Assembly (NCBI RefSeq): GCF_008974185.1
Contig: NZ_BKZP01000002.1
Span: 62,001-126,000 of the forward strand
DNA: 64,000 bases
Reading direction: 5' to 3'
Source: Weizmannia acidilactici
Lineage (GTDB): Bacteria > Bacillota > Bacilli > Bacillales > Bacillaceae_C
Of the stretch, positions 7,522-16,981 are shown piece after piece. The notes under the pieces are model-generated. The model did not search any database and was not told where the DNA came from. It saw nothing but the letters and a program-made list of their open reading frames with translations. A program made the position numbers and the translations under genes. Position 1 is the stretch's first letter. Each line of letters begins with the position of its first letter.

Positions 7522-8409
7522 ATGAAAAAATGGGTTCTATCCCTTACTTTGGCGGCCAGCGTTTTCGGGCTTGCTGCATGCGGCAACAGCGCAGTCGTAA
7601 AAACGGATGCCGGAAATGTCACGAAAGATGAATTATATAATGCCATGAAGGATAAATATGGTTCTTCGGTACTTCAGCAGCTTACCATCGAAAAAGTGCT
7701 GTCCAAAAAGTATAAAGTCTCCAAAAAAGAAATCGACAACCAAGTAAACCAGGCAAAAGACCAATTGGGCAGTACTTTTGATTCGGCACTTCAGCAGTAC
7801 GGATATGCAAATGAAAAAGATTTCCGTGAAAGCATTAAAGTCGGCCTCCTCGAGCAAAAAGCTGCAGAAGCTACGATCCACCCGACAGAAAAGCAATTAA
7901 AAGATTATTATAAAAATGAAATTAAGCCGGAAATTAAAGCGCGTCATATCCTTGTTTCCAGCAAATCCAAAGCGGAAGACATTAAAAAACAGCTTGATAA
8001 GGGTGCGAATTTTGCAACATTGGCGAAAAAATACTCGACCGATACGGCAACTGCCTCGAAAGGCGGAGACCTGGGCTGGTTTGGCGCAGGCGAAATGGAC
8101 AGCGATTTTGAAAAGGCCGCTTATCAGTTGAAGGTCAATGAGATCAGCGACCCTGTCAAAACTTCTTACGGCTACCATATTATCCAAGTGACAGGGAAAA
8201 AAGAGAAAAAGCCGTATAATGAAATGAAAAAAGAAGTACTGCAAAAATATAAAGAATCAAAAGTCACATCGGCAAAAATCCAATCTGCTTTGAAAAAGGA
8301 ATTAAAAGCTGCTGACATTAAAGTCAAAGATGATGATTTGAAAAATACTTTTGATTCCCTGCTTGGAACGACGACAAGCTCATCTTCTTCCACATCTTCC
8401 AGCAATTAA
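7522..8409 (+). CDS. prsA: Foldase lipoprotein PrsA (parvulin-type peptidyl-prolyl isomerase)
   Basis: 295 aa. The lipobox LAAC (residues 17-20) makes it a membrane-anchored lipoprotein outside the cell. A rotamase PpiC/parvulin domain lies at about residues 130-225 (KARHILVSSKSKAEDI, GGDLGWFGAGEMD, SYGYHIIQV). PrsA folds exported proteins and penicillin-binding proteins. The start is ATG 7522 with AGGAG 10 nt upstream; the frame is open further but lacks a second ribosome site. A Ser/Thr-rich tail ends the protein. A TATAGT box at 7465-7470 is a possible -10. Confidence 0.96.
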   Translation: MKKWVLSLTLAASVFGLAACGNSAVVKTDAGNVTKDELYNAMKDKYGSSVLQQLTIEKVLSKKYKVSKKEIDNQVNQAKDQLGSTFDSALQQYGYANEKDFRESIKVGLLEQKAAEATIHPTEKQLKDYYKNEIKPEIKARHILVSSKSKAEDIKKQLDKGANFATLAKKYSTDTATASKGGDLGWFGAGEMDSDFEKAAYQLKVNEISDPVKTSYGYHIIQVTGKKEKKPYNEMKKEVLQKYKESKVTSAKIQSALKKELKAADIKVKDDDLKNTFDSLLGTTTSSSSSTSSSN

Positions 8410-8416
8410 ATATGCC

Positions 8417-8453
8417 AAAAAAGCCGCCCCACCGAAAAATGGGCGGCTTTTTT
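8417..8453 (+). terminator. Terminator after prsA
   Basis: AAAAAAGCCGCCC-loop-GGGCGGCTTTTTT; symmetric A/T runs make it work for both prsA and the convergent yhaL. Confidence 0.85.
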
Positions 8454-8461
8454 GGCGGCGC

Positions 8462-8656
8462 CTATGCTTCATGGGCTTTTTCCGGATCCCCATGCCGCAT
8501 TTCTTTTTCTTTTTTCATCCGTTCGATAAAGACTTCCCCTTCTTTTTCAATCCATGCCTGTTCCTGTTCCCGCTCATCCCTTGCACTTTTCACGGCCATA
8601 AATGCACATATGACGATACCTGCCACGACAAAATAAATCCAGATCGGAAAATCCAT
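8462..8656 (-). CDS. yhaL: Sporulation protein YhaL
   Basis: 64 aa with one N-terminal membrane segment (FPIWIYFVVAGIVICAFM) and a charged cytoplasmic tail (QAWIEKEGEVFIERMKKEKEMR), matching YhaL of B. subtilis in size, sequence and place between prsA and yhaM. The ATG at 8656 follows GGAAGTGGG. A sigma-E-like promoter lies upstream (8689-8717). Its exact role in sporulation is not known. Confidence 0.85.
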   Translation of the reverse strand: MDFPIWIYFVVAGIVICAFMAVKSARDEREQEQAWIEKEGEVFIERMKKEKEMRHGDPEKAHEA

Positions 8657-8688
8657 GTTCCCACTTCCTTTCGGTTTGTCCCTGCTAT

Positions 8689-8717
8689 AATCTATGGCCT
8701 GTTCAACTAAAAAATGC
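8689..8717 (-). promoter_or_regulatory. Candidate sigma-E promoter of yhaL
   Basis: Minus strand GCATTTT, 14 nt, CATAGATT (sigma-E consensus near ATATT, 14 nt, CATACANT). The -35 lies inside the yhaM terminator hairpin. The same -10 octamer occurs before prkA. Confidence 0.5.
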
Positions 8718-8736
8718 CTTTCTATTTGAAAGGCAT
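8706..8736 (-). terminator. Terminator after yhaM
   Basis: Minus strand ATGCCTTTC-aaata-GAAAGGCAT then TTTTTT. Confidence 0.8.
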
Positions 8737-8749
8737 CCAAAAAGAAATA

Positions 8750-9694
8750 CTATTTATGGAATGCCGGCTTGTAAAAAGACCGGTTATCGAGCGCAAAAAT
8801 GCGGTCGGAGAACTCGCCGGGCTTTACATTCCGGAGGGCGCGGTCGAGCATGTTCATTTTTGCATCAATATTGTCGATATAATGAAGGATTTCCGCTTCT
8901 TTTATCATTGGCGGTTTTGCGCTGCCCCACTCCAATTTCCCGTGGTGGCTCAGTACCATATGTTCGAGCACCATGACTTCTTCCCCATGGATACCGAGCT
9001 CTTCAGCCGCTTTCGCAATTTCGTTTACCATGATGGAAATATGCCCGAGCAGGTTGCCTTCGACAGTGTAAGACGTTGAGATCGGTCCGGACAGCTCCTG
9101 CACCTTCCCCAAATCATGCAAAATGACGCCGGCATACAGCAAATCACGATCCAAAGACGGATACAGATCGGCAATGGCTTTCGCCAAATCAAGCATCGAG
9201 ACAACATGATAGGCAAGCCCTGACACAAATTCATGATGATTTTTCGTTGCCGCAGGATAGACGAGAAACTGCTTTTGGTATTTTTTCAGCAGATGCCTCG
9301 TCAACCTTTGGATATTCGGATTTTTCATTTCAAAAATATACTGTGTGATCTTCCCCATCATTTCGTCCTGCCGCATCGGAGCCGTTTCAATAAAATCGGA
9401 GATCCGGACCCCATAGTCTGGGGAAGCCGGATGGATTTTCCGGATTTTCAATTGCATCCGGCCGCGGTAATTTAAAATATCCCCGGCCACTTTTACGATC
9501 GTTTCGGGTTTATACGTTTGCTCATCCTGCTCCGAAGCATCCCAAAGTTTGGCTTCGATATCCCCTGTTCGGTCCTGAAGGATGAGTGTTAAAAAAGGCT
9601 TGCCGTTGCTGGCGATGCCTTTTGCCACATGTTTTATAAGAAGAAAAGCATCGAACTGCTCGCCCACCTCATAGTAGAGAAGCCCTTTTGACAT
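8750..9694 (-). CDS. yhaM: 3-prime-to-5-prime exoribonuclease YhaM
   Basis: 314 aa with an OB-fold nucleic-acid-binding domain (about residues 15-90, [18 protein letters not shown]) and an HD-type metal-dependent phosphohydrolase domain (about 155-290) with [13 protein letters not shown] and LSHHG. YhaM degrades RNA and single-stranded DNA from the 3-prime end in Firmicutes. GGAGG lies 8 nt before the ATG, and a TATACT box on the minus strand near 9740 could be its -10. It follows yhaN in the same direction with a 77-nt gap. Confidence 0.95.
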   Translation of the reverse strand: MSKGLLYYEVGEQFDAFLLIKHVAKGIASNGKPFLTLILQDRTGDIEAKLWDASEQDEQTYKPETIVKVAGDILNYRGRMQLKIRKIHPASPDYGVRISDFIETAPMRQDEMMGKITQYIFEMKNPNIQRLTRHLLKKYQKQFLVYPAATKNHHEFVSGLAYHVVSMLDLAKAIADLYPSLDRDLLYAGVILHDLGKVQELSGPISTSYTVEGNLLGHISIMVNEIAKAAEELGIHGEEVMVLEHMVLSHHGKLEWGSAKPPMIKEAEILHYIDNIDAKMNMLDRALRNVKPGEFSDRIFALDNRSFYKPAFHK

Positions 9695-9771
9695 AAAACA
9701 ATCCTCCGATCTAACCCCTAAAAATCATTTTCTTATAGTTGAGTATACCATAATCCAGCCGGATCGTGCCT

Positions 9772-12741
9772 TTATTCCAAACTGTAATGCTTTCCGACGG
9801 AAGGGCTGCTTTCCAGCTTTTTCACCTGCCCGTTTTCAAAAAAATGAAGCATATGCTTTTGGCATGTAAAGAGGAGAACCTGCCTTGTTTCGCTTAATTT
9901 TTTCAACAGCCTTGCCATTTTTTCGGTCCGGTTGTAATCAAAGTTGACGAACCCGTCATCAATCACAATCGGGGACGGGAATTCCTGCCCAAGTGCTTCC
10001 GCAAGGGAAAAACGTAAAGCAATATAAAGCTGTTCCGCCGTTGCCTGGCTCAGTTCGTTTGCGGAAAAAAGCATGCCGTCGCGCCGTTTGACATAAAATT
10101 GGCCATCTTCCATTAAATGGAGGGAACGATATGCGCCGTCCGTCAAATAATTCATATAAGATTCCGCTTTTTTGAGTACCTGCGGGAAACGGGTTTCACG
10201 CAGCCTTTCCATCATTTTTGCAAGCAGGCTTTTTGCCACGGAAAGCCTGGCCCATTCTTCCGCTTCTTCCCGGAAATCCGACAGAGCACTATAATATTGG
10301 TGGAGCTTCTCTGTGAATGTGCCACCTTCTTCAAGCCTTTTAATTTCAAAACCAATTTCAGCCGATTCTTTGCTTATTCCGTCCAACGCCTTCTCCATTT
10401 CGGAGATTTTTTCCTCAAGGTGAAAATGTTTCTGCTTTAAAGTGGCCTCGTCTTTTACGGCATCCAGCATTTCCAGGTCTTCCGCTTTTAACTGCAGATC
10501 CATTAATGCCAATTTGCTGCGGAGGCTTTCGTATGTTTCGTGGAGGAGGCTCGCATTCCGGAACGCTTCTTCATCTGCAGCATCCGCAAGGGAAAATAAT
10601 TTTTTCATTTCTTTATCAATGGATGCAGTTTCCATTTCAAAAAGTTGTTCCTGTTCTTCCATTTCGGTTAACTTTTTTTTCCATTCCTGGTAGAGGATTT
10701 TGTTCTCCTGATGTTCAGACAATGCTTTTTTCAGCTCCAAAATCCCTTCCTGGGTCAGCGGCCAGCCGGCTTGTAGCAGTGACCAGAGCTTTTCCATCCA
10801 CCTGGCAAATCCAGACTGGAGGCTTTTCAGGCGCTCCAATTTTTCCTCTACGCGCGCCCGCTGCACCACTTTTTGGCTTAAATCCGAAAGCAAACCAAAA
10901 GCGTCCATCAGCTGGCCCGGCTGGAAGCGGTCATTCAGTTTAAGTGTTTGCTTAAATGCGTCTATCTCTTCCAGCAGGCGCCTGTTTTCCGTTTCCATAT
11001 GGTTGAGGCGGTTCCGAATATGCCGGGCTCGCTGTTCGTCTTTTTCCAGCTGAAGGATCAGCTGTTTCCAATTTTCCCGCAGCTGTTTTTGCTGTTCATA
11101 CTCGATCAGAGAAGCGCCATCTTCTTTCCAGTTTTGCAGTACCTTCTCTTTCTCCTCTATTTCGCGCTCCATTTCAAGGATTTCTTTTTTAAACGGATTT
11201 CGGTTTCTGCTGCCTGCAGCATAAAAGCCGGAAAATATGAGCGCCAATATGGAGACGGCTAAAAAGGCGTATTGCCCGCTAACCAGGCTCCACACTCCCG
11301 CAAAGAGGAACAATACCGCCATGATAAAGACCAGAAACGGGGGCTTCCCGGTAGCACCGGCCAGTTGTTTCAGCCTCCGGAGCTGCATCCTGTCGCGTTC
11401 CAAATCAGCTTCCAAACCCGCTTTTTTTCCTTGCTGCTGCCGTTTTTCCGCTAAAGCCCGGAAAGCTTCTTCAGAAACAAGATCTTTTTCAAGCCGAGCG
11501 CATTGCTGCTCAACGGATTTTATGCTTTCCTCCAATTCATTGAGCTGGGACAGGTAAGCCTGGCGCGAGGTGCTGCCGGTTTCATATGCCTGGACAAGGG
11601 AGCGCAGTTTTTCTTTTGCTGCCATACTTAAATCAAGCTCCGGCGTTTCCGCTGCTTCCTCTTCCGTGAGATTCAGCATAGCCGCCAAGTGCGTGATTTG
11701 GCCGTCCAAGGATTCGCGTTCATACTCCAGCCGCTCCGTTTCCCCCTGCCATTGCCGGAATTGCGGCCAGTCATCAAGCAACTGCTGGATTTGCACGCCA
11801 TACTCGTCGAACAGCGGATTCGGCCTAATCCCTTCTAATTTTTGGATAAGTTCCTTTTTTTGCTGCTGCACTGCGGATAACCGGCCGGCTGAAGCGCGGC
11901 GTTCATGCATCAGCTGATCGAGCCGGCGGATCCCGTCTGCCGGAAAACGGACGGGGCCCATTTCCGCAAGCTTCCGGGCAGTTTGTTTCCTTTCGACATA
12001 ATGCGGCCACATTTTTAAGAGGTGCTCATTTTGCTGCAGCGATCTTCGCAGCTCTTCCAGCTCCGTTTCAATTTTTTTTCGTTTTTCCTGTAAATCCATT
12101 TGCCGCACCTTTAATTCCCCGTATCGGCCATTTTGCGCTTTTAAGCCGTTCAATTCTTTTTCGCGCGCGCGCAGATCATGCAGCATCGCATTTAAAACCG
12201 GTTTCCGCCCGTTCGGCTTAAAAAGCGCATCCATCTCTTTCTGCAGCTCCTGTTCCGCGGAAAGGAGCGCGTCTGTCCCGACCGTTCCCGCCGCAAATAA
12301 ATAGCGGCTAATATCATCGCCTTTTAATTTCCGGATTTCCTGCAGGCCAAGCAGATTAAAAGAATAGATCGACTGAAACATCGGCTTGTTCAGGCCGTTT
12401 AAGACGTCGGCAAGCGCCTCCTCGCCGCCCGCTTTCCCGTTTGCAAATGTGACGGTCACTTCCCCCGCCGCTTTGCCCCTTACCCGTTCAACCGTGACAA
12501 TGCCGCCTTTTTCCGTTTCCAACACAAGCTGCCCGCCATATGCCACAGACGTTTTCGGTTCATAACGGTGTCCGGCCTGCTGCCTTGAAGGGAAACCGAA
12601 CAAAACGGCCTGGATAAACGCCATGAGCGTCGATTTTCCCGCTTCGTTTTCTCCGTAGATGACCTGGAGCGCGCCGAGATCTGTTAAATGGAAATCAACA
12701 AGCTTTCCGAAGCCGTATATATGGATTTCCAAAATTTTCAT
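9772..12741 (-). CDS. yhaN: SMC-like ATPase YhaN (SbcC/Rad50-type)
   Basis: 989 aa. N-terminal Walker A GENEAGKST (about residues 30-38), long coiled coils (about 180-480 and 530-830), a central hydrophobic segment (PPFLVFIMAVLFLFAGVWSL, about residue 470-510), an ABC signature-like ELSQATAEQLYIALRF and Walker B PIVIDDGFVNFD near the C-terminus. This is the AAA_27 family; the paired transmembrane-like stretch between coils is a feature of YhaN and suggests membrane association. It is translated with YhaO (4-nt overlap), together an SbcCD-like DNA-end complex. Confidence 0.93.
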   Translation of the reverse strand: MKILEIHIYGFGKLVDFHLTDLGALQVIYGENEAGKSTLMAFIQAVLFGFPSRQQAGHRYEPKTSVAYGGQLVLETEKGGIVTVERVRGKAAGEVTVTFANGKAGGEEALADVLNGLNKPMFQSIYSFNLLGLQEIRKLKGDDISRYLFAAGTVGTDALLSAEQELQKEMDALFKPNGRKPVLNAMLHDLRAREKELNGLKAQNGRYGELKVRQMDLQEKRKKIETELEELRRSLQQNEHLLKMWPHYVERKQTARKLAEMGPVRFPADGIRRLDQLMHERRASAGRLSAVQQQKKELIQKLEGIRPNPLFDEYGVQIQQLLDDWPQFRQWQGETERLEYERESLDGQITHLAAMLNLTEEEAAETPELDLSMAAKEKLRSLVQAYETGSTSRQAYLSQLNELEESIKSVEQQCARLEKDLVSEEAFRALAEKRQQQGKKAGLEADLERDRMQLRRLKQLAGATGKPPFLVFIMAVLFLFAGVWSLVSGQYAFLAVSILALIFSGFYAAGSRNRNPFKKEILEMEREIEEKEKVLQNWKEDGASLIEYEQQKQLRENWKQLILQLEKDEQRARHIRNRLNHMETENRRLLEEIDAFKQTLKLNDRFQPGQLMDAFGLLSDLSQKVVQRARVEEKLERLKSLQSGFARWMEKLWSLLQAGWPLTQEGILELKKALSEHQENKILYQEWKKKLTEMEEQEQLFEMETASIDKEMKKLFSLADAADEEAFRNASLLHETYESLRSKLALMDLQLKAEDLEMLDAVKDEATLKQKHFHLEEKISEMEKALDGISKESAEIGFEIKRLEEGGTFTEKLHQYYSALSDFREEAEEWARLSVAKSLLAKMMERLRETRFPQVLKKAESYMNYLTDGAYRSLHLMEDGQFYVKRRDGMLFSANELSQATAEQLYIALRFSLAEALGQEFPSPIVIDDGFVNFDYNRTEKMARLLKKLSETRQVLLFTCQKHMLHFFENGQVKKLESSPSVGKHYSLE

Positions 12742-13985
12742 TGCTTCGCCCCACCCCTTACTTTATTCAAAACAACGGATTCCGCTTCTGCCAAAAGCAT
12801 GCGTTTTTCCTCTTCGGTGAAAGGGTCAAGGTAACGTCCTGCATATACGTGGCTGAACAAGGGGGATACCGCTTCCTCAACCGTTCCCCCTTCTTCCTGC
12901 AAAACTTCAATGGTTTTTTGCATTTCCTGCCGGATAAATTCGTATTCCTTCATCTTGGGCGCCGATAATAAATCGGGCAGCTCCAAATGGTGGACCCAGA
13001 CAAAGTTTTGCTCGCTTTCTTCGCCTTCCTGCAGCACTTCCATCAGTTCACCGTTTTTCGTTTTTTCGAGCGTTTCTCCATTTAAATTTTCCACATCTTG
13101 AAGCTCCAATTGCAGAAATGTACCTTGCGCATCTTTCCTTGCCTCTTCCATTGTGCGCCTGCATGCCGCATAAAGGGCGTTAAAATCCTCCACCCCTTTT
13201 GCGGAAACGGTGCGTTTTTCCCATAAAATATCGGCCGTTTCAAGAAACGATACAGTTGTGCTGAACTCATCCATTTCGACAATAGCACAGCCTTTCGGGC
13301 CTGTTTCTTTCCGGTTTCTTCCCTGGATATTCCCCGGGTAAACGACAAAAGGATGTTCATGGAGGATCAAACGCTGATGAATATGGCCGAGCGCCCAATA
13401 ATCCATGCCTTTTTCCAGCAAATCGCGCAGTGCAAAAGGGGCGTAAGGCTGGTGCAAGCTGTTCCCGCCTTCAAGATAGCCGTGCAACATGCCGATATGG
13501 AAATCGGCTTCCCCAATTTTCCGGTATTCATCCACTTTTTTTTCAAATACATGTCGTTTCGGGTAACTAAAGCCGTACAAATGGACTATCGCCCCATTTT
13601 CCGCGGTGAAACTTTTCGTTTCCACATTCGCGGAAAAAAAACGGACATTCGCCGGCATGTCCAGTTTTGTCCAGGTGCCGCTTAAATGGTCATGATTTCC
13701 GTGAAGCACAAATACTGTGATATTTGCTTCCTGAAGCCGCTCAAACTGCTTTCTCAGCCTGATCTGGGCTTTCAGGCTGCGGTCTTCCCCATCATATAAA
13801 TCGCCGCAAATCAGCAAAAAATCCACCTTTTTTGCAAGCGCCAAATCACATAGTGTTTCAAATGCCCGGAATGTGCTGTTCTTCACCCGTTCAAACAACG
13901 CCTGCGGAAGCTGCCTGAGTCCGGCAAACGGGCTGTCCAGATGCAGGTCGGCTGCATGGATAAATCGAATGCACTTCAACACCAT
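12738..13985 (-). CDS. yhaO: Metallophosphoesterase YhaO (SbcD/Mre11-like)
   Basis: 415 aa. The calcineurin-like phosphodiesterase motifs are all present: HAADLHLDSP, CGDLYD, LHGNHD and GHIHQR. It is the nuclease partner of YhaN. I set the start at ATG 13985, the codon before which a promoter (14016-14044) predicts transcription to begin; the longer frame to 14069 would start upstream of that promoter. The ribosome site (GAAAGAG) is weak. The end overlaps the yhaN start in an ATGA-type junction. Confidence 0.93.
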   Translation of the reverse strand: MVLKCIRFIHAADLHLDSPFAGLRQLPQALFERVKNSTFRAFETLCDLALAKKVDFLLICGDLYDGEDRSLKAQIRLRKQFERLQEANITVFVLHGNHDHLSGTWTKLDMPANVRFFSANVETKSFTAENGAIVHLYGFSYPKRHVFEKKVDEYRKIGEADFHIGMLHGYLEGGNSLHQPYAPFALRDLLEKGMDYWALGHIHQRLILHEHPFVVYPGNIQGRNRKETGPKGCAIVEMDEFSTTVSFLETADILWEKRTVSAKGVEDFNALYAACRRTMEEARKDAQGTFLQLELQDVENLNGETLEKTKNGELMEVLQEGEESEQNFVWVHHLELPDLLSAPKMKEYEFIRQEMQKTIEVLQEEGGTVEEAVSPLFSHVYAGRYLDPFTEEEKRMLLAEAESVVLNKVRGGAKQ

Positions 13986-14015
13986 CACGCTCTTTCGAAT
14001 GTATGTTCTGTTTTC

Positions 14016-14044
14016 ATTATAAAAGGTTTGCCGCCGCAATACAA
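14016..14044 (-). promoter_or_regulatory. Promoter of yhaO-yhaN(-yhaM)
   Basis: Minus strand TTGTAT, 17 nt, TATAAT; the start near 14009 leaves a 24-nt leader to the chosen yhaO ATG. Confidence 0.55.
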
Positions 14045-14086
14045 TATATAGATGTCCGAAAAATTGCATTGCGCCGCTAAACCTGG

Positions 14087-14947
14087 TTAATTATACTGCC
14101 GGTAAACATATGGATCTTTCGGCTCATTGATTTTTTTATAACTTGTAACTTTTAAATACGGGATATTTTCCTTAAATGGCGTGTAGTAAGTTGTATCCAG
14201 CTGTCCTTCTACCTCGATCCACGTATTTTCCTTCAATCCTTTCATATCATCCGGAAAATCAACGAGCATCCCGTACACGCCGGCATCTGCAATGCAGTGG
14301 ATGATGCCGAAACGAAGCACAAACAGCTGATTCGGTTTGATATCTTTCGTCCGGTACACAAAGCCTTCGATGGTCACTTTTTTGCCGATAAAGCTGCCCG
14401 GATAATTGTAAATCGTTTCGAGTCCGTGAAAATAATGGTTATCGTCAAGGACAATATGGCTGAGTTTGCTGTACTTTTTCAAGTCTGAGCTTTCCATTTC
14501 CGCATATTGGTTCTGGTCATAGTAAAGGCTTGAGTTTGGGCGGAGGATCTGATGGTTTGCGTACTGGTCCTTGTCATTATCGATCATCGAAAAATGGAAT
14601 CCTTTTGCTTTGACTACCGTTGAATTTAAAGTGGCAACCGGAAGAAAAATGCCCGTCACAATCGGAATCAGGATCATCCCGTACGTAAACACTTTTTTGT
14701 ACCATGTATTTTCATCCTGTTCATGCAAGTGGCCGTGATGATGGTGATGGACATGGCTGTTTTCCTGCCCCTTGTTTCCCGCTTTGACCCATTTTACGAG
14801 CTGGTACAGGCTTAAAAAACCCATTGCAAAAATCATCGAAAAAGACAAGTAAGAATATTTCATATTGATATATTTGCTGATATCGCCCGTTGCATGCAAT
14901 TTCATAAAAAAATAGGCGAAACCGAATAACACAATAAACCGCAGCAT
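14087..14947 (-). CDS. TIGR03943 family permease-associated protein (YcgQ-like)
   Basis: 286 aa. Three or four membrane segments in the N-terminal half surround a His-rich cytosolic loop (HVHHHHHGHLH, about residues 66-78); the C-terminal half is a soluble domain with GSFIGKKVTIEGFVYR and FGIIHCIADAG, typical of the YcgQ/TIGR03943 family. It is encoded 13 nt downstream of a YcgR-type permease and probably forms a complex with it. The ATG at 14947 has AGAAGG 8 nt upstream. The His stretch suggests metal handling, which is inference. Confidence 0.8.
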   Translation of the reverse strand: MLRFIVLFGFAYFFMKLHATGDISKYINMKYSYLSFSMIFAMGFLSLYQLVKWVKAGNKGQENSHVHHHHHGHLHEQDENTWYKKVFTYGMILIPIVTGIFLPVATLNSTVVKAKGFHFSMIDNDKDQYANHQILRPNSSLYYDQNQYAEMESSDLKKYSKLSHIVLDDNHYFHGLETIYNYPGSFIGKKVTIEGFVYRTKDIKPNQLFVLRFGIIHCIADAGVYGMLVDFPDDMKGLKENTWIEVEGQLDTTYYTPFKENIPYLKVTSYKKINEPKDPYVYRQYN

Positions 14948-14960
14948 TGCCAACACCTTC

Positions 14961-15851
14961 TTACAAGATTAGTGTGCCTGTGAATACAAACAAAATAATC
15001 AGTCCGATCATTGAAAAAACAAATTTTTTCTTGAACGAATGCAGCATCATGAGCAAATTTTTGATATCGACCATTGCGCCGAATACTAAAAAAGCAAGAA
15101 TGGCCGGAGTTCCGAACATGCCGTTGAAAGAAGAGGCGATAAACGCATCCGCTTCTGAGCAGATCGACATAATAAAAGCAAGTAGCATCATAATTAAAAT
15201 GGCGGTCGCTTTTGTGTGGCCAAGCTGGAGAAGCGTGCTCGTCCGGAAAAACGTCTGCATCGCCGATGAGATCAACCCGCCAAACACAAGAAATTTGCCG
15301 ACGGAGAAAAATTCATCAATGGCATGGTCAATGACGCCCGTGATTTTTTCGCGGAAGCGGAGGGGCTGTTCCTCATGATGATGCCCGTGGTGATGCAATT
15401 TTTGGTCGACAAATTCCCGCAGCTGATTCTCGTTAAATAAGTAGGAGATGGCGATTGCTGTTAAGACAGCGGTAAAAATCGCCAGACCGCACCGGAGCAG
15501 CGCCATTTTCCAGCTGTCCCCGAATGCGACAAACGTTGAAAAAATGACTACAGGGTTAATAATCGGCCCCGTCAGCATAAAAGCAATCGCTGCATAAAGC
15601 GGAACATTTTTTCTGACAAGCCTTTCGGTAATCGGGACAATTCCGCATTCACAGGCGGGAAAGAGCGCGCCAATCCCCGTTCCGAAAGCAATAGACAAAA
15701 AACGGTTGGCAGGCATAACCTTTGCGATCATTTCCTCGGTGACAAACATCTGGATGATGGCTGAAATCAACACACCCAGTACAATAAAAGGCAGCGCCTC
15801 AATGATAATACTGATAAAAATGGTATTCATTTGTAATAAGGATTGGCCCAT
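14961..15851 (-). CDS. DUF318/ArsP-like permease (YcgR-like)
   Basis: 296 aa with about eight membrane segments. It contains the PACECGIVPITERL block that marks this permease family (Cys-x-Cys), a His-rich loop HHHGHHHEE around residue 170, and ICSEADAFIASSF in the C-terminal half. Related proteins include arsenic-compound permeases, but the substrate here is unknown. The start is uncertain: ATG 15851 is preferred, though AAGGAG lies 14 nt away; GTG 15866 abuts that site. First gene of a two-gene operon with the YcgQ-like gene. Confidence 0.8.
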   Translation of the reverse strand: MGQSLLQMNTIFISIIIEALPFIVLGVLISAIIQMFVTEEMIAKVMPANRFLSIAFGTGIGALFPACECGIVPITERLVRKNVPLYAAIAFMLTGPIINPVVIFSTFVAFGDSWKMALLRCGLAIFTAVLTAIAISYLFNENQLREFVDQKLHHHGHHHEEQPLRFREKITGVIDHAIDEFFSVGKFLVFGGLISSAMQTFFRTSTLLQLGHTKATAILIMMLLAFIMSICSEADAFIASSFNGMFGTPAILAFLVFGAMVDIKNLLMMLHSFKKKFVFSMIGLIILFVFTGTLIL

Positions 15852-16110
15852 AACAGTATATCGCACTCCTTCTCATCAATCACTTTCAAAAAACTCTCCC
15901 AACTAGAATACTATAAGTGCCGGCCGGCGTAAATGGATTCGAATACACCACCCTGCCCGCAAAAGCTGCCAATAGGTATTAGAACGGCAAAAAATTCCAT
16001 TTTAATGAAATGGTATGATTCTATTACTTTTTGTCCGGGAATATGTTATGATAGATACATAGGTCAAATGAACTTGTATTGCGAACGCAAATTGAAGGGA
16101 ATGAATTGGA

Positions 16111-16839
16111 TTGCCTGTTTCCATTTTTGCACTCGGTTTGGCCGTTTCTGCGGGCGCGTTCATTGCATTACTGAAAATTATTATGATCGACATCGTTTTA
16201 TCCGGCGATAATGCCGTTGTGATCGCGATGGCCACAAGGAAATTGCCGCATGAACAGCAAAATAAAGCGATCTTCTGGGGAACTGCCGGTGCCGTCATCT
16301 TAAGAATTTTGCTGGCAATGGTCATTGTGGCTTTGCTGAAAATTCCATATGTAAATATCATTGGCGGGCTGCTGCTTCTGTGGATCGCTTACAAAGTGCT
16401 TGCGGGCGGGGATGAAGATGTCCATGTCAAGCCTACAAACGGATTGCTTAAAGCGATCAGCACAATTATTGTAGCGGATGCGGTCATGAGCCTTGATAAC
16501 GTTGTTGCGCTGGCCGGCGCTTCAAACGGCCATATCGGCATGATCGCGCTCGGCGTTGCCATCAGCATCCCGGTGATGATTTTCGGGTCGAAAATGATTG
16601 TGAAGGCTATGAACCGTTACGGCTGGATTGCTTACGCCGGTTCGGGCATCCTCGCTTGGACGGCTGCGGAAATGCTGCTGAAAGATAAGCAGCTGCTGAA
16701 TTGGCTCAACATCTCCCACGGACCGGTAACTTACACGATCGGGGGCGCACTAACGGCTTTGATTTTAGTTTTTGGCTGGCTTTCCAACAGACGGACGGAA
16801 ACGAAACAAGAAGTGCAGCAGCATGCGCATATCAACTGA
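16111..16839 (+). CDS. TerC family integral membrane protein (YjbE-like)
   Basis: 242 aa with about seven membrane segments. Two acidic motifs, DIVLSGDNAVVIAMA (residues 28-42) and VADAVMSLDNVVALAGA (about 120-136), are the TerC signature repeats thought to bind metal ions. Family members (YjbE, YkoY, MeeF/MeeY) export manganese and metalate secreted enzymes. The start is TTG 16111 with GAAGGGA 10 nt before it. I looked for a yybP-ykoY manganese riboswitch upstream and saw none. Divergent from the YcgR-like permease, so the 260-nt gap carries both promoters (TATGAT at 16047-16052 is a possible -10). Confidence 0.88.
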   Translation: MPVSIFALGLAVSAGAFIALLKIIMIDIVLSGDNAVVIAMATRKLPHEQQNKAIFWGTAGAVILRILLAMVIVALLKIPYVNIIGGLLLLWIAYKVLAGGDEDVHVKPTNGLLKAISTIIVADAVMSLDNVVALAGASNGHIGMIALGVAISIPVMIFGSKMIVKAMNRYGWIAYAGSGILAWTAAEMLLKDKQLLNWLNISHGPVTYTIGGALTALILVFGWLSNRRTETKQEVQQHAHIN

Positions 16840-16852
16840 CGCAGGTAAGAAA

Positions 16853-16900
16853 GGGGTTGTCCCAAAAGCCTATTCACGTGCTTTTGGGGCGGCCCCTTTT
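16853..16900 (+). terminator. Terminator after the TerC-family gene
   Basis: A 17-bp stem (GGGGTTGTCCCAAAAGC with GCTTTTGGGGCGGCCCC, some G-T pairs), 10-nt loop, then TTTT. Confidence 0.65.
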
Positions 16901-16981
16901 AAGCAATATGGCAGCAAAGCGTTTTTGAAAGGTTTTTAAAGGACCGGTTCTGGGATAAAATGTTGCTAAAACGGGCTTTAG

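Noticed and set aside
13986-14069. N-terminal extension of yhaO
   Set aside because: Lies upstream of the predicted transcript start and does not match the family start.
15867-16110. yybP-ykoY manganese riboswitch before the TerC-family gene
   Set aside because: No sequence resembling the conserved riboswitch loops was found; the leader from the likely promoter is too short.
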